Assembly: GCF_023238205.1 (NCBI RefSeq)
Contig: NZ_CP096659.1
Span: 2,931,626 to 2,995,625 of the forward strand
Length of the DNA: 64,000 nucleotides
Direction: 5' to 3'
Source of the DNA: Halorussus limi
GTDB taxonomy: Archaea; Halobacteriota; Halobacteria; Halobacteriales; Haladaptataceae
The notes below the pieces were generated by a model, which was given only the letters and a program-made list of their open reading frames with translations, was not told the DNA's origin and did not search any database. A program made the position numbers and the translations under genes. Shown here piece by piece: positions 16,213 to 26,125 of this stretch (position 1 is the first letter of the stretch; every line of letters begins with the position of its first letter).

Positions 16213-19200
16213 CGCTCGTCACCTCCACAGGGTCGACGCCATCGGCGCGCGCTTCGATGTCACCGTCGACCCTGAGGTTGATGTCGCGTATACGGTCCGC
16301 CGTTTCGTCGCTGGCGTCCCACAGTCCTCGGTCGATAGCTTCCAGAAGCGTGTCCGTGATGCTTTCCAAGGCCCACGGATTCACGTCGCGCATCCACTCT
16401 TGTCGGTCCTCGTCGAATGCGTACTTCTCGGCGACGTCTTCCCAGAGCGCGTCGCTGACGACGCCGGTGGTGGCGTCCCATCCGAGGACGACGTCGACCG
16501 TCGTGGAGAGGTCGCCCGCACCCTTGTACTCGTGGTCCTCCATGCTGTCGAGCCAGTCCGGATTGAGGACCCGAGCGCGCATCGCCTTCCGCACCTTCTC
16601 CTCGTTGGTGTAGACGTCGACGTTGTCCGGGTCGGCCGAGTCGCCGACGTACGAGGCGGGCTCCTCGCCCGCGATTTCCGAGACCGCTGTGATGAAGCCG
16701 CCGTGGAACGCGTACCAGTCGGAGCTGTCGAGCTCGTCCTGCTCGGCGGTGTCCTCTATCTTCACCGTGGCCTCGACGCTGCCGAGTCTGCGCTCGAAGG
16801 CGTCGTGCGCCTCGGAGACGCGACCGCGCTTCCCTAGCGCGTAGCCGCCCCACTGGACGTACACGTCTGCGAGGTCCGCGCGGTCGTCCCAGTTACCCTC
16901 GTCGACCGCTTTGTTCGTCCCTGCGCCGTAGCCGCCGGGCCGGGTGGTGAACACGCGGTGGGTCGCCGCGCTCCGCGCCTCGGACTCGTCCATTCCATCC
17001 GATTGGAGCCGCTCGCTCTCCTCCTCGACGTGCTTCTTGACGTAGTTCATCTCGTGTGGCTCGTCGAGGTCGACTACGGCGTCTACGGCGTCGTGGATCA
17101 CGGCGGCGGCTTGCGGGAACGCGTCCCGGAACAGGCCGGAGACGCGCGTCGTCACGTCGATTCGCGGCCGACCCAGTTCGTCCAGCGGAATCGGATTCAC
17201 GTCGTCGATCCGTCCGGCGTCGGTCCACTCGGGTTCGACTCCCATCAGCGCGAGCACCTGCGCGACGGTCTCGCCGCGGGTCCGGACCGTCGGCGTGCCC
17301 CACGCGACGACCCCGATCTCTTCGGGGTATTCGCCCTGCTCGTCGTAGTGGCGTTCGGCGAGACCGTCGCCGACTTCGCGTCCGACCAGCCAGGCGCTCT
17401 TCGCCGGGACCTTCCGCGGGTCGAGCGTGTAGAAGTTGCGGGCGGTAGGGAGGAGGTCGACCCCGCCGCGCGTCGGTGCGCCGCTTCCGCCCGGCGGGAC
17501 GTATTCGCCGGAAAGCGCGTCCGCCGTCCGTGGAATCTCGTCCTCGGCTCCCTCGACACGCGGCGCCGCTTCCTCGCAGATATACGCCAGCGCCTCCCGT
17601 AAGGCGTTGTGGGCACCCGATTTCGCTCGGGCGTCGCCCAGCGGGTCGATGTCGACGACGAGTAGGTTCATGTTCATCTCGTCGTTCGGACCGGCCTCCG
17701 CCTCAGAAGCCGGGACATCGAATTCGTACTCGGCCAACGTCTCCACCAGTTCGAGACTCGTCTCGTACACCTCGTCGGCGGCCTCCGCGTAGGTCATCCC
17801 GAGGGTGTCGTCGTACGCCCCGGGGTCGTGGAGCATCCGCTGGTAGTCGACGCCGAGCACGCCGGCGACACTTTCTCGGAGGCTCGGCGCACCGGGGTTC
17901 TCCAGGCGGGTGAGCGCGACGAGGTACTCGACGAGGCGCTCGTCGGTGGGCGGCTCGCTCATCGTGTGTAGTCCCATCCGAATCTGGGTGGTCTTCACGT
18001 CGGTGAGGTACTCGTGGATGCGCTCGACGAGTTCGTCGACGGCGATGTCGTCGCCGGCGACCTCGCCCTCGGCGAGCGTCGTCCCCGCCTCCTCTGGGCC
18101 GCGTACGTCCGCCTTCTCGTCGACGCTTCCTTCGATACCGAGTTCGACGGCGAGGTCCAGTTCGTCGACCTTCTGGCGGACGAGCTGTTCGAGATGTTCG
18201 CCGTCGTCGGTCCGGGCGTCCTCCATTCCCGCCTCGCGATATCTGTCTGCGAGTTCCTCGAGTTCGGCCAGTTCGTCGTACGTTCCCGCGTTGCGCATCA
18301 CCGGCGTGAGGTAGTCGACGATGGCCGCGTACGAGCGACGCTTGGCCTGCGTCCCCTCGCCGGGATTGTTGATGATGTACGGGTAGACGTTCGGGAGGTC
18401 GTCGATCAACTGGTCCGGCGCGCTCTCGCCGTTCAATCCCACCGTCTTTCCGGGGAGCCACTCTAGGCTCCCGTGGGTGCCGAGGTGAACGACGGCATCG
18501 GCCTCGAAGGCGTTTCGGAGCCACGAATAGAAAGCCACGTAGTCGTGAGGCGGCTGGAGATCCGAGTCGTGGTAGACCTTCGAAGGGTCCATGCCGAACC
18601 CGCGCGGCGGTTGCACCGTCACCAAGACGTTCTCGAACTCGACACCGGGGATTGCAAACGGACGGTCTGGGTGTTCACCCCACTCTTCCACGACGTTCTC
18701 CTGGAAGCGGTCGTCGGTCGCCTCGAACCACTGCTCGTACTGCTCCGGCGAGACGACGTCGACGCTCAAATCGCGCACGTCTTCGGGGGCGACCCACCGG
18801 TCGTCGAGCGTGAGTTGTGCGGTCAGTCGATCGACGAGAGTCTGGCCGCTACTCGGTAACTCACCGCCGAGGTCGTACCCTCGTGCGTCCAGTTCCTGGA
18901 GAAGGTTTACCGTGCTCTCGGGGGTGTCGAGTCCGAAAGCAGTCCCGATTCCGTCGTCGCTCGGCGGATAGTTGTGGAGGACGACCGCTACGCGTTTGTC
19001 CTCGTTGGGAAGGTGGCGGAGTCGCGCCCAGTTGACGGCGAGGCGGACCGCGTGGTCGACCCTGTCGTCGATGGGGAAGTGCTGCTTCGGCGCGCTTCCG
19101 ATGTCGCCGGCGTCCTCCGTGCGCTCCTTTCCGCTGATGGGGTGAGTGATGACGTTCCCGTCGAACTCCGGGAGGGCGACCGACAGCGCGAGTTCGAAGC

Positions 19201-20131
19201 CCATCACGCCCGTGTCACTCCCTTGGTACCGAGAGCGCGAACGCATCGTCGTGATGGTCTGAAGTACCGGGACGCCGAGTCGGTCCAAGAACACGTCCTC
19301 GGCGCTGTCGCCTTCGTCGCTGGCACTACGACCTCGCTCGTCCATCGACAGCGAGAACATGAACGAGGAGAGGACGGCGTCGACGACGGGGTCGCCGTCG
19401 TCGTCGAGTAACCACTCGTCGACGACCCACTCGGCGTCCTCCTGCTCGTCGGTGTCCGTCGCCGGGTTACAGAAGATGGGGAGCGCGTTCGCGCCGTTCG
19501 CTTCGATGGCTCGCACCAACGCGTCCACGTACCGCGTGTTCTCGTGGGTCCAGTGGGACTCGTAGAACCAGACCGCGACGGTCGGCGTCTCGCCGAGCGA
19601 GTCGAGTCGGGACTCGCCGGAGCTTCGCTCCGGGTCGATTCGAGCCCGTAGGTCCTCGTATTCCGCGCCCGGTACGTCGGGGTGGTACACCCCCTCGGTC
19701 GGGAGCGCTACCGGACTGTCGTATTCGCAGTCCTCGTCGGCGTAACTGTCGATCAGGAAGCGGATGCAGTTAGCGATGTTGGACGTTCCCCCGCGGTCCA
19801 AGTACTCGCAGACGGTCTCGCGGTCCTCGATGCCGACCGTCGTGTCTTCGCGAGCGTACGCATCGCCGGTCGACTTCACGACGAGGGGAACGCCCTCCTC
19901 GGTGAGCCGCTGGACGGCGTGTTCGTAACCGGGCATGCTCTCCTCGGCGCCGTGGAGCCAGAACACGGCCGCGTCCGCGTCGACTATCTCCTCGAGGTAC
20001 GCCTCGACGTCCGTCTGTTCGTCGAAGTCTCCCTCCGAGCGGACGACGAGGTCGGCGTCGACGCGCTCGGCCGCGGCTTGGACGGCTCCGAGTTCGTTCT
20101 CCGTGGCTGTGTATAGGGCAACCTTAGGCAT
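16202..20131 (-). CDS. cobN: CobN, ATP-dependent cobaltochelatase large subunit
   Basis: Large chelatase subunit that binds the ring and the metal; with a ChlI/D-type AAA+/VWA partner it inserts cobalt. The 1309-aa protein has the CobN/BchH/ChlH layout and the conserved VVHLGTHGSLEWLPGK and LPTARNFYTLDPRKVP regions. In the aerobic pathway CobN acts late, on hydrogenobyrinate a,c-diamide; here it sits with anaerobic-type cbi genes. The only 34 bp between it and the divergent partner gene at 20166 must hold both promoters. Confidence 0.95.
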   Translation of the reverse strand: MPKVALYTATENELGAVQAAAERVDADLVVRSEGDFDEQTDVEAYLEEIVDADAAVFWLHGAEESMPGYEHAVQRLTEEGVPLVVKSTGDAYAREDTTVGIEDRETVCEYLDRGGTSNIANCIRFLIDSYADEDCEYDSPVALPTEGVYHPDVPGAEYEDLRARIDPERSSGESRLDSLGETPTVAVWFYESHWTHENTRYVDALVRAIEANGANALPIFCNPATDTDEQEDAEWVVDEWLLDDDGDPVVDAVLSSFMFSLSMDERGRSASDEGDSAEDVFLDRLGVPVLQTITTMRSRSRYQGSDTGVMGFELALSVALPEFDGNVITHPISGKERTEDAGDIGSAPKQHFPIDDRVDHAVRLAVNWARLRHLPNEDKRVAVVLHNYPPSDDGIGTAFGLDTPESTVNLLQELDARGYDLGGELPSSGQTLVDRLTAQLTLDDRWVAPEDVRDLSVDVVSPEQYEQWFEATDDRFQENVVEEWGEHPDRPFAIPGVEFENVLVTVQPPRGFGMDPSKVYHDSDLQPPHDYVAFYSWLRNAFEADAVVHLGTHGSLEWLPGKTVGLNGESAPDQLIDDLPNVYPYIINNPGEGTQAKRRSYAAIVDYLTPVMRNAGTYDELAELEELADRYREAGMEDARTDDGEHLEQLVRQKVDELDLAVELGIEGSVDEKADVRGPEEAGTTLAEGEVAGDDIAVDELVERIHEYLTDVKTTQIRMGLHTMSEPPTDERLVEYLVALTRLENPGAPSLRESVAGVLGVDYQRMLHDPGAYDDTLGMTYAEAADEVYETSLELVETLAEYEFDVPASEAEAGPNDEMNMNLLVVDIDPLGDARAKSGAHNALREALAYICEEAAPRVEGAEDEIPRTADALSGEYVPPGGSGAPTRGGVDLLPTARNFYTLDPRKVPAKSAWLVGREVGDGLAERHYDEQGEYPEEIGVVAWGTPTVRTRGETVAQVLALMGVEPEWTDAGRIDDVNPIPLDELGRPRIDVTTRVSGLFRDAFPQAAAVIHDAVDAVVDLDEPHEMNYVKKHVEEESERLQSDGMDESEARSAATHRVFTTRPGGYGAGTNKAVDEGNWDDRADLADVYVQWGGYALGKRGRVSEAHDAFERRLGSVEATVKIEDTAEQDELDSSDWYAFHGGFITAVSEIAGEEPASYVGDSADPDNVDVYTNEEKVRKAMRARVLNPDWLDSMEDHEYKGAGDLSTTVDVVLGWDATTGVVSDALWEDVAEKYAFDEDRQEWMRDVNPWALESITDTLLEAIDRGLWDASDETADRIRDINLRVDGDIEARADGVDPVEVTSDDD

Positions 20132-20165
20132 AACTCTATTAAACCTCTATTTCACTATTGCAAGT
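20132..20165. promoter_or_regulatory. Compact divergent promoter of cobN and the chelatase ATPase gene
   Basis: Only 34 AT-rich bp separate the two start codons. For the rightward gene, CTATTAAAC at about 20135-20143 sits 25-30 bp before the ATG, as expected for the TATA box of a leaderless transcript. The opposite strand has a weaker AT-rich element in the same interval. The two polymerase complexes would overlap, so the genes may be transcribed in competition or under one regulator. Confidence 0.5.
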
Positions 20166-22331
20166 ATGGTTGATTTGGGAGAGACCAAAAAAGTGTCGCA
20201 GCCCTCCCGTTCGACGGTGCCGTTCCCCGCCGTGGTCGGCCAAGAGGCGTTGAAAGAAGCCCTCCTCGTCGTCGGGGCGAACGACGAACTCGACGGCCTG
20301 TTAGTCCGCGGCGAGAAGGGAACGGCGAAATCGACGGCAACGCGCGCATTCACGGAACTTCTACCCGACCAACGCGCTATCGCCGACTGCCCCTACGGCT
20401 GTCCTCCGGATGACGGAACTAAACAGTGCAAAACGTGTCGAACGCGGGACGACCCGCCCGTCGAAACTCGACCGGTCCCCTTCGTGACGCTGCCACTCGG
20501 CGCATCACGTGAGCGCGTTATGGGTTCCCTCTCCGTTGCGGACGCCCTCGACGGGGCGGCGGAATTCAACCCTGGTTTACTTGCGCGGGCGAACCGCGGC
20601 TTCCTCTACGTCGACGAGGTGAATCTCCTCGACGACCACCTCGTCGACGTCCTTCTCGACGCCGCAGCCAGCGGCACCAATCGGGTCGAACGCGACGGTG
20701 TCAGCGTCACCCATCCCGCGGACTTCACGCTCGTCGGGACGATGAACCCCGAGGAGGGCGAACTCCGCCCACAGTTCCGCGACCGATTCGCGCTCCAAGT
20801 CGAGGTGACCGGTGCTGAGGACATCGATCGGCGAGTCGCAGTCGTCGAACGTTCCCTCTCGGGATTCGACGGCGATTACGACGCGGAGACCGCGACCGTT
20901 CGTGAGCGCCTCAGCGAAGCTCGCGAACGGCTTCCCGACGTTACTATTCCGGAATCGCTCACTCGGGAGTTGGTGGAACTCTGTCTGGATTCGGGGGTCG
21001 ATGGACATCGGGCCGATATCGCCACGGCACGGGGTGCGCGCACGCTGGCCGCCCTCGACGGCCGAACCAGAGTCATCGAGCCAGACGTTCGCCGTGCTGT
21101 CGAACTCGCTCTTCCCCACCGTCTTCGGAGCCGACCCTTCGAAGACGGTCCTGACTTCGAGGACGTCATCGACGACCATTTCGCGGACGGAGAGGGGGAC
21201 GCTCAAGACGGCGAGGAAAGCTCCGGAGATGACGAAGACCAGTCTGGTTCCGAGTCTACAGGGTCGGCCGACGACCGCGTATCTGAAGGTGCAGATTCCG
21301 AGACTGAAGGAAGCGACGACGGTGACGGTTCGGAGGGAGGAGACGACTCTGGAGAGGAGAACCACGGCGATCCAGAGAGTGGAGGTGATTCCTCGGGGTC
21401 CCGAACGGAACCTCGTGACAGTCCCCGTCCGAGCGATGCGGATGGTGCGTCGGGCGACGACTCACCGACTGAACATGGCGGAGACGATACTCCGAACGAC
21501 GGGGACGAGGAAGCCAAACCCCTGGTTCCCGGTCAACCACCCAACGACGTGGCCGAGCCCGGCGACGGAGTGGCTCCCGACATAAACGCACCGACGGCCG
21601 AACGTGCCGACGGGAGCGGTCGGGCCAGCGCACGTCCGAGCGACCGCGGCCGCGGAACGCGCGTTCGGACGGAACGAGCCGGTCTCGACGACGCGGTCGA
21701 CCCGGCGGCGTCCGTCCGCGCCGCTGCCGTCCGCGGAGGCGATCGCGTCGAGTCCCGTGACCTCCGTCAGTCCGTCCGCGAGGGAGAGAGTTCGACGCTC
21801 GTCGTGTTCGCGATAGACGCGAGCGCCTCGATGCGCGGCCCGATGCGGGCCGCGAAGGGGGTTGCCCTCGACCTCCTCCGGGACGCCTACGAGTGTCGCG
21901 ACGAGGTGGCGGTCGTCACCTTCGCCGGCGAGAGCGCGGACGTAATCCTCCCACCGACTGACAGCGTCGATCTGGCGGCGCGACACCTCAAGTCGTTACC
22001 GACGGGCGAACGCACGCCGCTCCCCGACGGTCTCCACACCGCTGGCGAATTGCTCGCGCGGGCAAACCCCGACGATACCGTAGTGGTCGTCGTCACTGAC
22101 GGACGGGCGAACGCCGGGAGCGACTCCCCGACAACGGACACGAGAACGGCCGCGTCCGGTCTCGCTGACCGCGGAGCGAACGTGCTGGTCGTCGACGCGA
22201 GCGACGACGGGCGGACGAATCTGGTGGAGGACATCGTCTCCGCCGCCGACGGCGAACGCGTTCCCCTCGAAGCTCTCACCCCGAATCGCGTCGCGGACGC
22301 CTTCCAGCCGACGGAGGGAGGAGACCGATGA
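20166..22331 (+). CDS. ChlI/ChlD-type fused chelatase ATPase-VWA subunit (CobN partner)
   Basis: A 721-aa AAA+ motor fused to a von Willebrand A domain, the probable ATPase partner of CobN (as ChlI/ChlD for magnesium chelatase, CobS/CobT in the aerobic pathway). Visible are Walker A GEKGTAKST (49-57), Walker B GFLYVDEVNLL and a four-cysteine insert (Cys75, 79, 88, 91) that may bind zinc or a cluster. A very acidic Ser/Asp/Glu linker spans roughly 335-480. The MIDAS motif DASASM is at 551-556. It overlaps the downstream transporter gene by 4 nt. Confidence 0.92.
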   Translation: MVDLGETKKVSQPSRSTVPFPAVVGQEALKEALLVVGANDELDGLLVRGEKGTAKSTATRAFTELLPDQRAIADCPYGCPPDDGTKQCKTCRTRDDPPVETRPVPFVTLPLGASRERVMGSLSVADALDGAAEFNPGLLARANRGFLYVDEVNLLDDHLVDVLLDAAASGTNRVERDGVSVTHPADFTLVGTMNPEEGELRPQFRDRFALQVEVTGAEDIDRRVAVVERSLSGFDGDYDAETATVRERLSEARERLPDVTIPESLTRELVELCLDSGVDGHRADIATARGARTLAALDGRTRVIEPDVRRAVELALPHRLRSRPFEDGPDFEDVIDDHFADGEGDAQDGEESSGDDEDQSGSESTGSADDRVSEGADSETEGSDDGDGSEGGDDSGEENHGDPESGGDSSGSRTEPRDSPRPSDADGASGDDSPTEHGGDDTPNDGDEEAKPLVPGQPPNDVAEPGDGVAPDINAPTAERADGSGRASARPSDRGRGTRVRTERAGLDDAVDPAASVRAAAVRGGDRVESRDLRQSVREGESSTLVVFAIDASASMRGPMRAAKGVALDLLRDAYECRDEVAVVTFAGESADVILPPTDSVDLAARHLKSLPTGERTPLPDGLHTAGELLARANPDDTVVVVVTDGRANAGSDSPTTDTRTAASGLADRGANVLVVDASDDGRTNLVEDIVSAADGERVPLEALTPNRVADAFQPTEGGDR

Positions 22332-23032
22332 TAGACGTCTCCGGCGTCGGCGTTCTCGCCGCCGCAGCGATACTCGGGATAACGCACGGGTTCGAGCCCG
22401 ACCACGCCGCGGGTATCTCCGCGCTGACGACCGACGCCGACGGTTGGGTCCACGCGGCGTTCGTCGGCGGTAGCTTCGCGGTGGGTCACGTCGTGGTCGT
22501 CCTCGCCTGGGTCGCAATTCTCACCGCTATCGGTCGGGTCGCGACGGCACCGCCCGCAGTGTTCGACACGGTGGGGACGACGCTGGCGGGTCTCGTCCTC
22601 TTCGGAGTCGCGTGCGTGTTGGCCGCGAAGGGTTCGCGGCGAGTCCGTGGCCTTCCGGTTCATACTGTTCCGACTCCCATCCCCGGTTCGGTCGGACGGA
22701 CGGTGTCTCACGCCCGTTCCCATCTCCATCACCCGCACGACAGCTACGGGGACTATCTCCGGACGGGCGTCGTCGGGTCGCTGTTCGCGCTCTCACCGCC
22801 GGTGAGTATGCTCGCGCTCGTCTCGACGGTCGTTCCGACCGGCGGTCTACACGGTGCGCTCACGGCCGTTGCTGTCTACGCGCTCGCCATCACCTCGACC
22901 ATGTCGGTCATCGGCGGTGGAATCGGCGAGTTATTCTCGGTCGTCCAAGGGCGTGGCGAAAGAGTTCACGCAGCGTTCGAACTCGTGACGAGTGTAATCG
23001 TTCTCGGATTCGCGCTCCGTCTGCTGGTCTGA
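22328..23032 (+). CDS. NiCoT/NicO-like membrane transporter, probable cobalt uptake
   Basis: A 234-aa membrane protein with six or so hydrophobic spans and the HX4DH signature (HGFEPDH, residues 20-26) that binds Ni2+/Co2+ in NiCoT permeases. A His-rich loop (HARSHLHHPHDS) lies in the middle. It is shorter than classical NiCoT and resembles NicO/HupE-like or sulphite-exporter-like relatives. Co-transcription with the chelatase ATPase gene (4-nt overlap) argues for cobalt as the substrate. The direction of transport is inferred. Confidence 0.75.
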   Translation: MIDVSGVGVLAAAAILGITHGFEPDHAAGISALTTDADGWVHAAFVGGSFAVGHVVVVLAWVAILTAIGRVATAPPAVFDTVGTTLAGLVLFGVACVLAAKGSRRVRGLPVHTVPTPIPGSVGRTVSHARSHLHHPHDSYGDYLRTGVVGSLFALSPPVSMLALVSTVVPTGGLHGALTAVAVYALAITSTMSVIGGGIGELFSVVQGRGERVHAAFELVTSVIVLGFALRLLV

Positions 23033-23212
23033 CGGTCGAGTCCGACTCTCTACGGTCGCCGTTCTTCTCCCAGCGAGCGTTCTCCCCCGAGCGTCCCGAC
23101 TTGTCCGTCTGAGAAATATTTATACACCTTTGGGAAACCAAAATATGTCTTAGATTGGGAAAAGGTGTCTCTCCTGTCCGAAGCAATCCGTTCGACAAAA
23201 GCAGTGGTGCGC
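23033..23212. other. Convergent intergenic region with TATA-like element
   Basis: This 180-bp gap separates the converging transporter and propeller genes. It contains an AT-rich AATATTTATACACC at about 23115-23125, readable as a TATA box on either strand, and AACCAAAA at 23136-23143, the complement of the TTTTGGTT box seen at other cob promoters. A short antisense or intergenic transcript is possible but no gene is evident. Confidence 0.3.
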
Positions 23213-24493
23213 TCAGCAGTGGAGGCGGTACGACCCTCGGACCGCGTCCTCGTCGTGGTAAGCGACGGGTTCCTCCACCGCCGCGACCCGACCGTCCTCA
23301 ATTGCGGCCGCGGTGACGACGCCCGATATCGGTCGACCCGCAGTTCGACCGTCAGTCACGTCGAATTTGGACAGCGCGTGCGCGTTGGGATCTCGCTCCC
23401 GGAAGTGCTGGGCCGCGGGGACCGCGATACGGTCCCCGTCGGTCGCTACTCCGTGGACGAACCCTCCGACCGACGACTCCCAGCGAATCTCGCCTTCTGG
23501 ACTGACACCGACGGCCGCGTGTTCGGTGGGATGGCGGGCGTCCGTCTCTCGTCCGTCTTCGGGATACGTGTTGCCGGTGACGAAGACGACACCGTCTCCG
23601 GTAGCATGCACGTGATTCGGATACGCGTAGACCGTCTCCTCCCCACAGTCGACGGGGCGGCCCAGGTCGACCGCCCATCGGACGCCGTCGTCGTCGAGGA
23701 AGTATCCGCGGTAGTCGGCGTGGCTAGCCACTGCAATCCCGTCCTCGGTGAGCGAGAGGTCCCCGACGCGTCGCTCTCCGTCACCCGGCGGGTCCCAACG
23801 ACGACGTACCGTTCCAGTGTCCGCGTCGAGGGCGACGAATCCGTCGGAATCGGTTCCGGGACACCGATTGGATCCCACGGCGACGGTCCCGTTACGGACA
23901 CTGAGCGCAATCGGCGAAGCGTCCGTCTCGTAACGCCACGCCACCGTGCCGTCGGATTCGAACGCGTACACGACGCTATCGAAGTTCCGTGTACCGTCTG
24001 ACTCTCGGTAGTAGCGGCGAGCGGCGACGTACGCCCGCCGGCCGTCCGTGGTCGCGTCCAAGACGAACGGTAGGAAGAACCGAGTCCGTTTCGCCGGGTC
24101 ACCGACGTCGTCCGCGGAGCGATAGCTCCACCGTTGTTTCCCAGTGTCGGCGTCGAGCAGACGGATGTCGCCGTCGGGGCCGCGTTCCCCGGCGAGGAAG
24201 CCGTCCGCGAACGCAGTCAGTGAAACGACACTCCCTGAGACGCCGTCGGATGTCCCATCCGGCGAGCCCCGGTTCGGTTCCCTCGGCGGAACGCTCTCAT
24301 TCCGCCAACGTTCGTCCAGCGTATCGACTTCGAACGCGACGACCGATCCGTCGGCGAGACCGACGACGACTGTGTCGTCGCGGAGGCAAACACTGGACCT
24401 GCGGCCGAGCTGGCGAGACCCTGCGGGGTCGACGCTTCCGAGGTCCACAGCTCGTTCGACGATCACTCGCGGTCGCTTCGCGGATTCAGTCAT
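23213..24493 (-). CDS. PQQ-like beta-propeller protein of the cob operon
   Basis: A 426-aa protein made of repeated beta-propeller blades (for example LDADTGKQRWSY, ALDADTGTVRRRW, VFEVDTLDERW-like units), as in PQQ/WD40-like propellers. No signal peptide is visible, so it is presumably cytosolic. It overlaps the DUF3209 gene by 8 nt and ends the 11-gene operon. Haloarchaeal cob clusters are known to carry such a gene, but its role is not established. It could be a scaffold for intermediates; this is inference. Confidence 0.75.
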   Translation of the reverse strand: MTESAKRPRVIVERAVDLGSVDPAGSRQLGRRSSVCLRDDTVVVGLADGSVVAFEVDTLDERWRNESVPPREPNRGSPDGTSDGVSGSVVSLTAFADGFLAGERGPDGDIRLLDADTGKQRWSYRSADDVGDPAKRTRFFLPFVLDATTDGRRAYVAARRYYRESDGTRNFDSVVYAFESDGTVAWRYETDASPIALSVRNGTVAVGSNRCPGTDSDGFVALDADTGTVRRRWDPPGDGERRVGDLSLTEDGIAVASHADYRGYFLDDDGVRWAVDLGRPVDCGEETVYAYPNHVHATGDGVVFVTGNTYPEDGRETDARHPTEHAAVGVSPEGEIRWESSVGGFVHGVATDGDRIAVPAAQHFRERDPNAHALSKFDVTDGRTAGRPISGVVTAAAIEDGRVAAVEEPVAYHDEDAVRGSYRLHC

Positions 24494-24857
24494 CGACGGG
24501 GAACGCTTCGTGGAGGACGTCGTGTGACGTCCCGAGGTCGTCCAACAGCGACTCCCCGTGGTCGGTCAACCGAGCGAGCGACTGCTCGGCGTCGCGGACC
24601 GCGACGAGCCGTCCCCGGAGGTAGTCGTACTCCGGGTCGCTCTCGTCGGCGGTCGCGATCTGCTCTTCCAGGTCGACGAGGGCCGCATCGAGGTGGCGTC
24701 GGAGTTCGGAGAGGCTCTCAGCGTTCGCCAGTCCCTCTACAGGACCCTCGAGGTGTCCTTCCAGTTCTTTCTCGGCGTGCTCCCGGACGCTCCGGTCGCT
24801 CGTGCCGAGGACGTTCATCAATCCGAGTCGCAGCGCTTCGATTTCGTGACAGCTCAT
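24486..24857 (-). CDS. DUF3209 protein of the cob operon
   Basis: A 123-aa helical protein starting MSCHEIEALRLGLMNVLG, with a C-x-H-x2-E motif at the N terminus. It matches the DUF3209 family, found almost always in cobalamin contexts. The Cys, His and Glu near the start could bind a metal or corrinoid. It lies between cbiX-ferredoxin (2-nt gap) and the propeller gene (8-nt overlap). Helix-rich make-up and size would suit a small binding subunit, but its function is unknown. Confidence 0.8.
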   Translation of the reverse strand: MSCHEIEALRLGLMNVLGTSDRSVREHAEKELEGHLEGPVEGLANAESLSELRRHLDAALVDLEEQIATADESDPEYDYLRGRLVAVRDAEQSLARLTDHGESLLDDLGTSHDVLHEAFPVDD

Positions 24858-24859
24858 GG

Positions 24860-26125
24860 TTACAGGGTTTGGTCGACGATATCCGAAACGATTCGATCCC
24901 GGTCGAGGTGGGACGAGACGACACGCTCCGCGTCGTTCTGGTCGACGCCGCCGTACCAGACGCCGTCGGGATAGACGGCGACCATCGGTCCGTCGCCGCA
25001 CCGCCCGAGACAAGACGTGCGCGTGACGCGTGCATCGCACTCCTCCGAGTCTCGGACGGACTGGCGCAGGCGTTCGAGGACTGCCGGCGCACCGTCTGCT
25101 GCGCACGTCTGGTTAGTGCAGACGGCGACGTGCTTCTCCGGCGCGTCGTGGGTATGCGGTTCCTCGTCCACGGACTCGCGGTCGGCGTGTGACTCCTGAT
25201 GAGTCAGCGCCCGCAGCATGGCCCGCGCACCGCCGACATCCTCCTCGTAGCCGTCGAGTTCGACTTTGTGCTTACAGGTGTCACACGACATGCGGACGCT
25301 GTCCGTGCGCGCCTCCTGCCAACGGTCGCCGAGCACGTCCAGGAGTCTCGAGTCCGTCCCGAGCGGATCTCCGGCCGCGGCGTCCACGTACGGGTACTCG
25401 TCGTCGAACTCCGCCGTCCGGTCGCGAATGCGTTGCGTAAGCACGCCGTCGCCCAGCATGTACGGAAGGACGACGACGCTATCCGGCCGGTGCTTCGCCA
25501 CGTCGTGAAGTGCGTCCTGCAAACGAGGCTCGGTGACCCCGACGAAACAGGACTCGACGCGGTCGAACTTGCGGCCTTCGTACAGGAGCCGGGCCAGCTT
25601 GTGAACGTCGCCGTTGGCGTCCGGGTCGCTCGATCCGCGTGCGCAGAGAACGACCGCGACGTCGTCCGCCTCACGGTCGACGCTCAGGTCTGCCTCCACC
25701 GCGGCGGCCCGGTCGTCGAGCAAGTCGACGATTGCCGGATGAACGCCGAGGTGAGACCCGTTGTGGAGCGTCAGGTCGGAGTACTCCGACCGGGCTTGCT
25801 GGATAGCCAACGGTACGTCGTTCTTGACGTGACTCGCAGCGAACAGCGAGAGCTGGACGACGGTTATCTCGGACACCGCTGGCGCGAGGCTACCGATCGC
25901 CTCCGGTATCGTCGGTTCCGCGAGCTCTAGAAACCCGACGTCTACAGGGACGCCGAGTCGCTCTTCCAGACCGACGGCGAGTTCGCGAACCTGCTCGTTC
26001 GACTTCTCCCGACGCGAACCGTGCCCGACCAGCAACACCGCCTCGTCGTCGAACTCACCGCTGGCGTCTCCCGGGCTAACTGCTCCGTCGCGGCTGGACC
26101 CTTCTTCGTCGCTACTCCGACTCAT
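24860..26125 (-). CDS. cbiX: CbiX, cobaltochelatase with C-terminal [2Fe-2S] ferredoxin-like domain
   Basis: A 421-aa class II chelatase inserting Co2+ into sirohydrochlorin. Canonical His35 in VGHGSRR and His99 in SLFAASHVKND are present. A second chelatase-like half has CARGSSD at about residues 206-212. A CDTC pair follows near 275, and then a thioredoxin-like ferredoxin domain with Cys336, Cys341, Cys372 and Cys376. A C-terminal Fe-S centre is known for some CbiX proteins. The start at 26125 is an ATG next to the previous gene's stop (4-nt overlap). Confidence 0.92.
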   Translation of the reverse strand: MSRSSDEEGSSRDGAVSPGDASGEFDDEAVLLVGHGSRREKSNEQVRELAVGLEERLGVPVDVGFLELAEPTIPEAIGSLAPAVSEITVVQLSLFAASHVKNDVPLAIQQARSEYSDLTLHNGSHLGVHPAIVDLLDDRAAAVEADLSVDREADDVAVVLCARGSSDPDANGDVHKLARLLYEGRKFDRVESCFVGVTEPRLQDALHDVAKHRPDSVVVLPYMLGDGVLTQRIRDRTAEFDDEYPYVDAAAGDPLGTDSRLLDVLGDRWQEARTDSVRMSCDTCKHKVELDGYEEDVGGARAMLRALTHQESHADRESVDEEPHTHDAPEKHVAVCTNQTCAADGAPAVLERLRQSVRDSEECDARVTRTSCLGRCGDGPMVAVYPDGVWYGGVDQNDAERVVSSHLDRDRIVSDIVDQTL

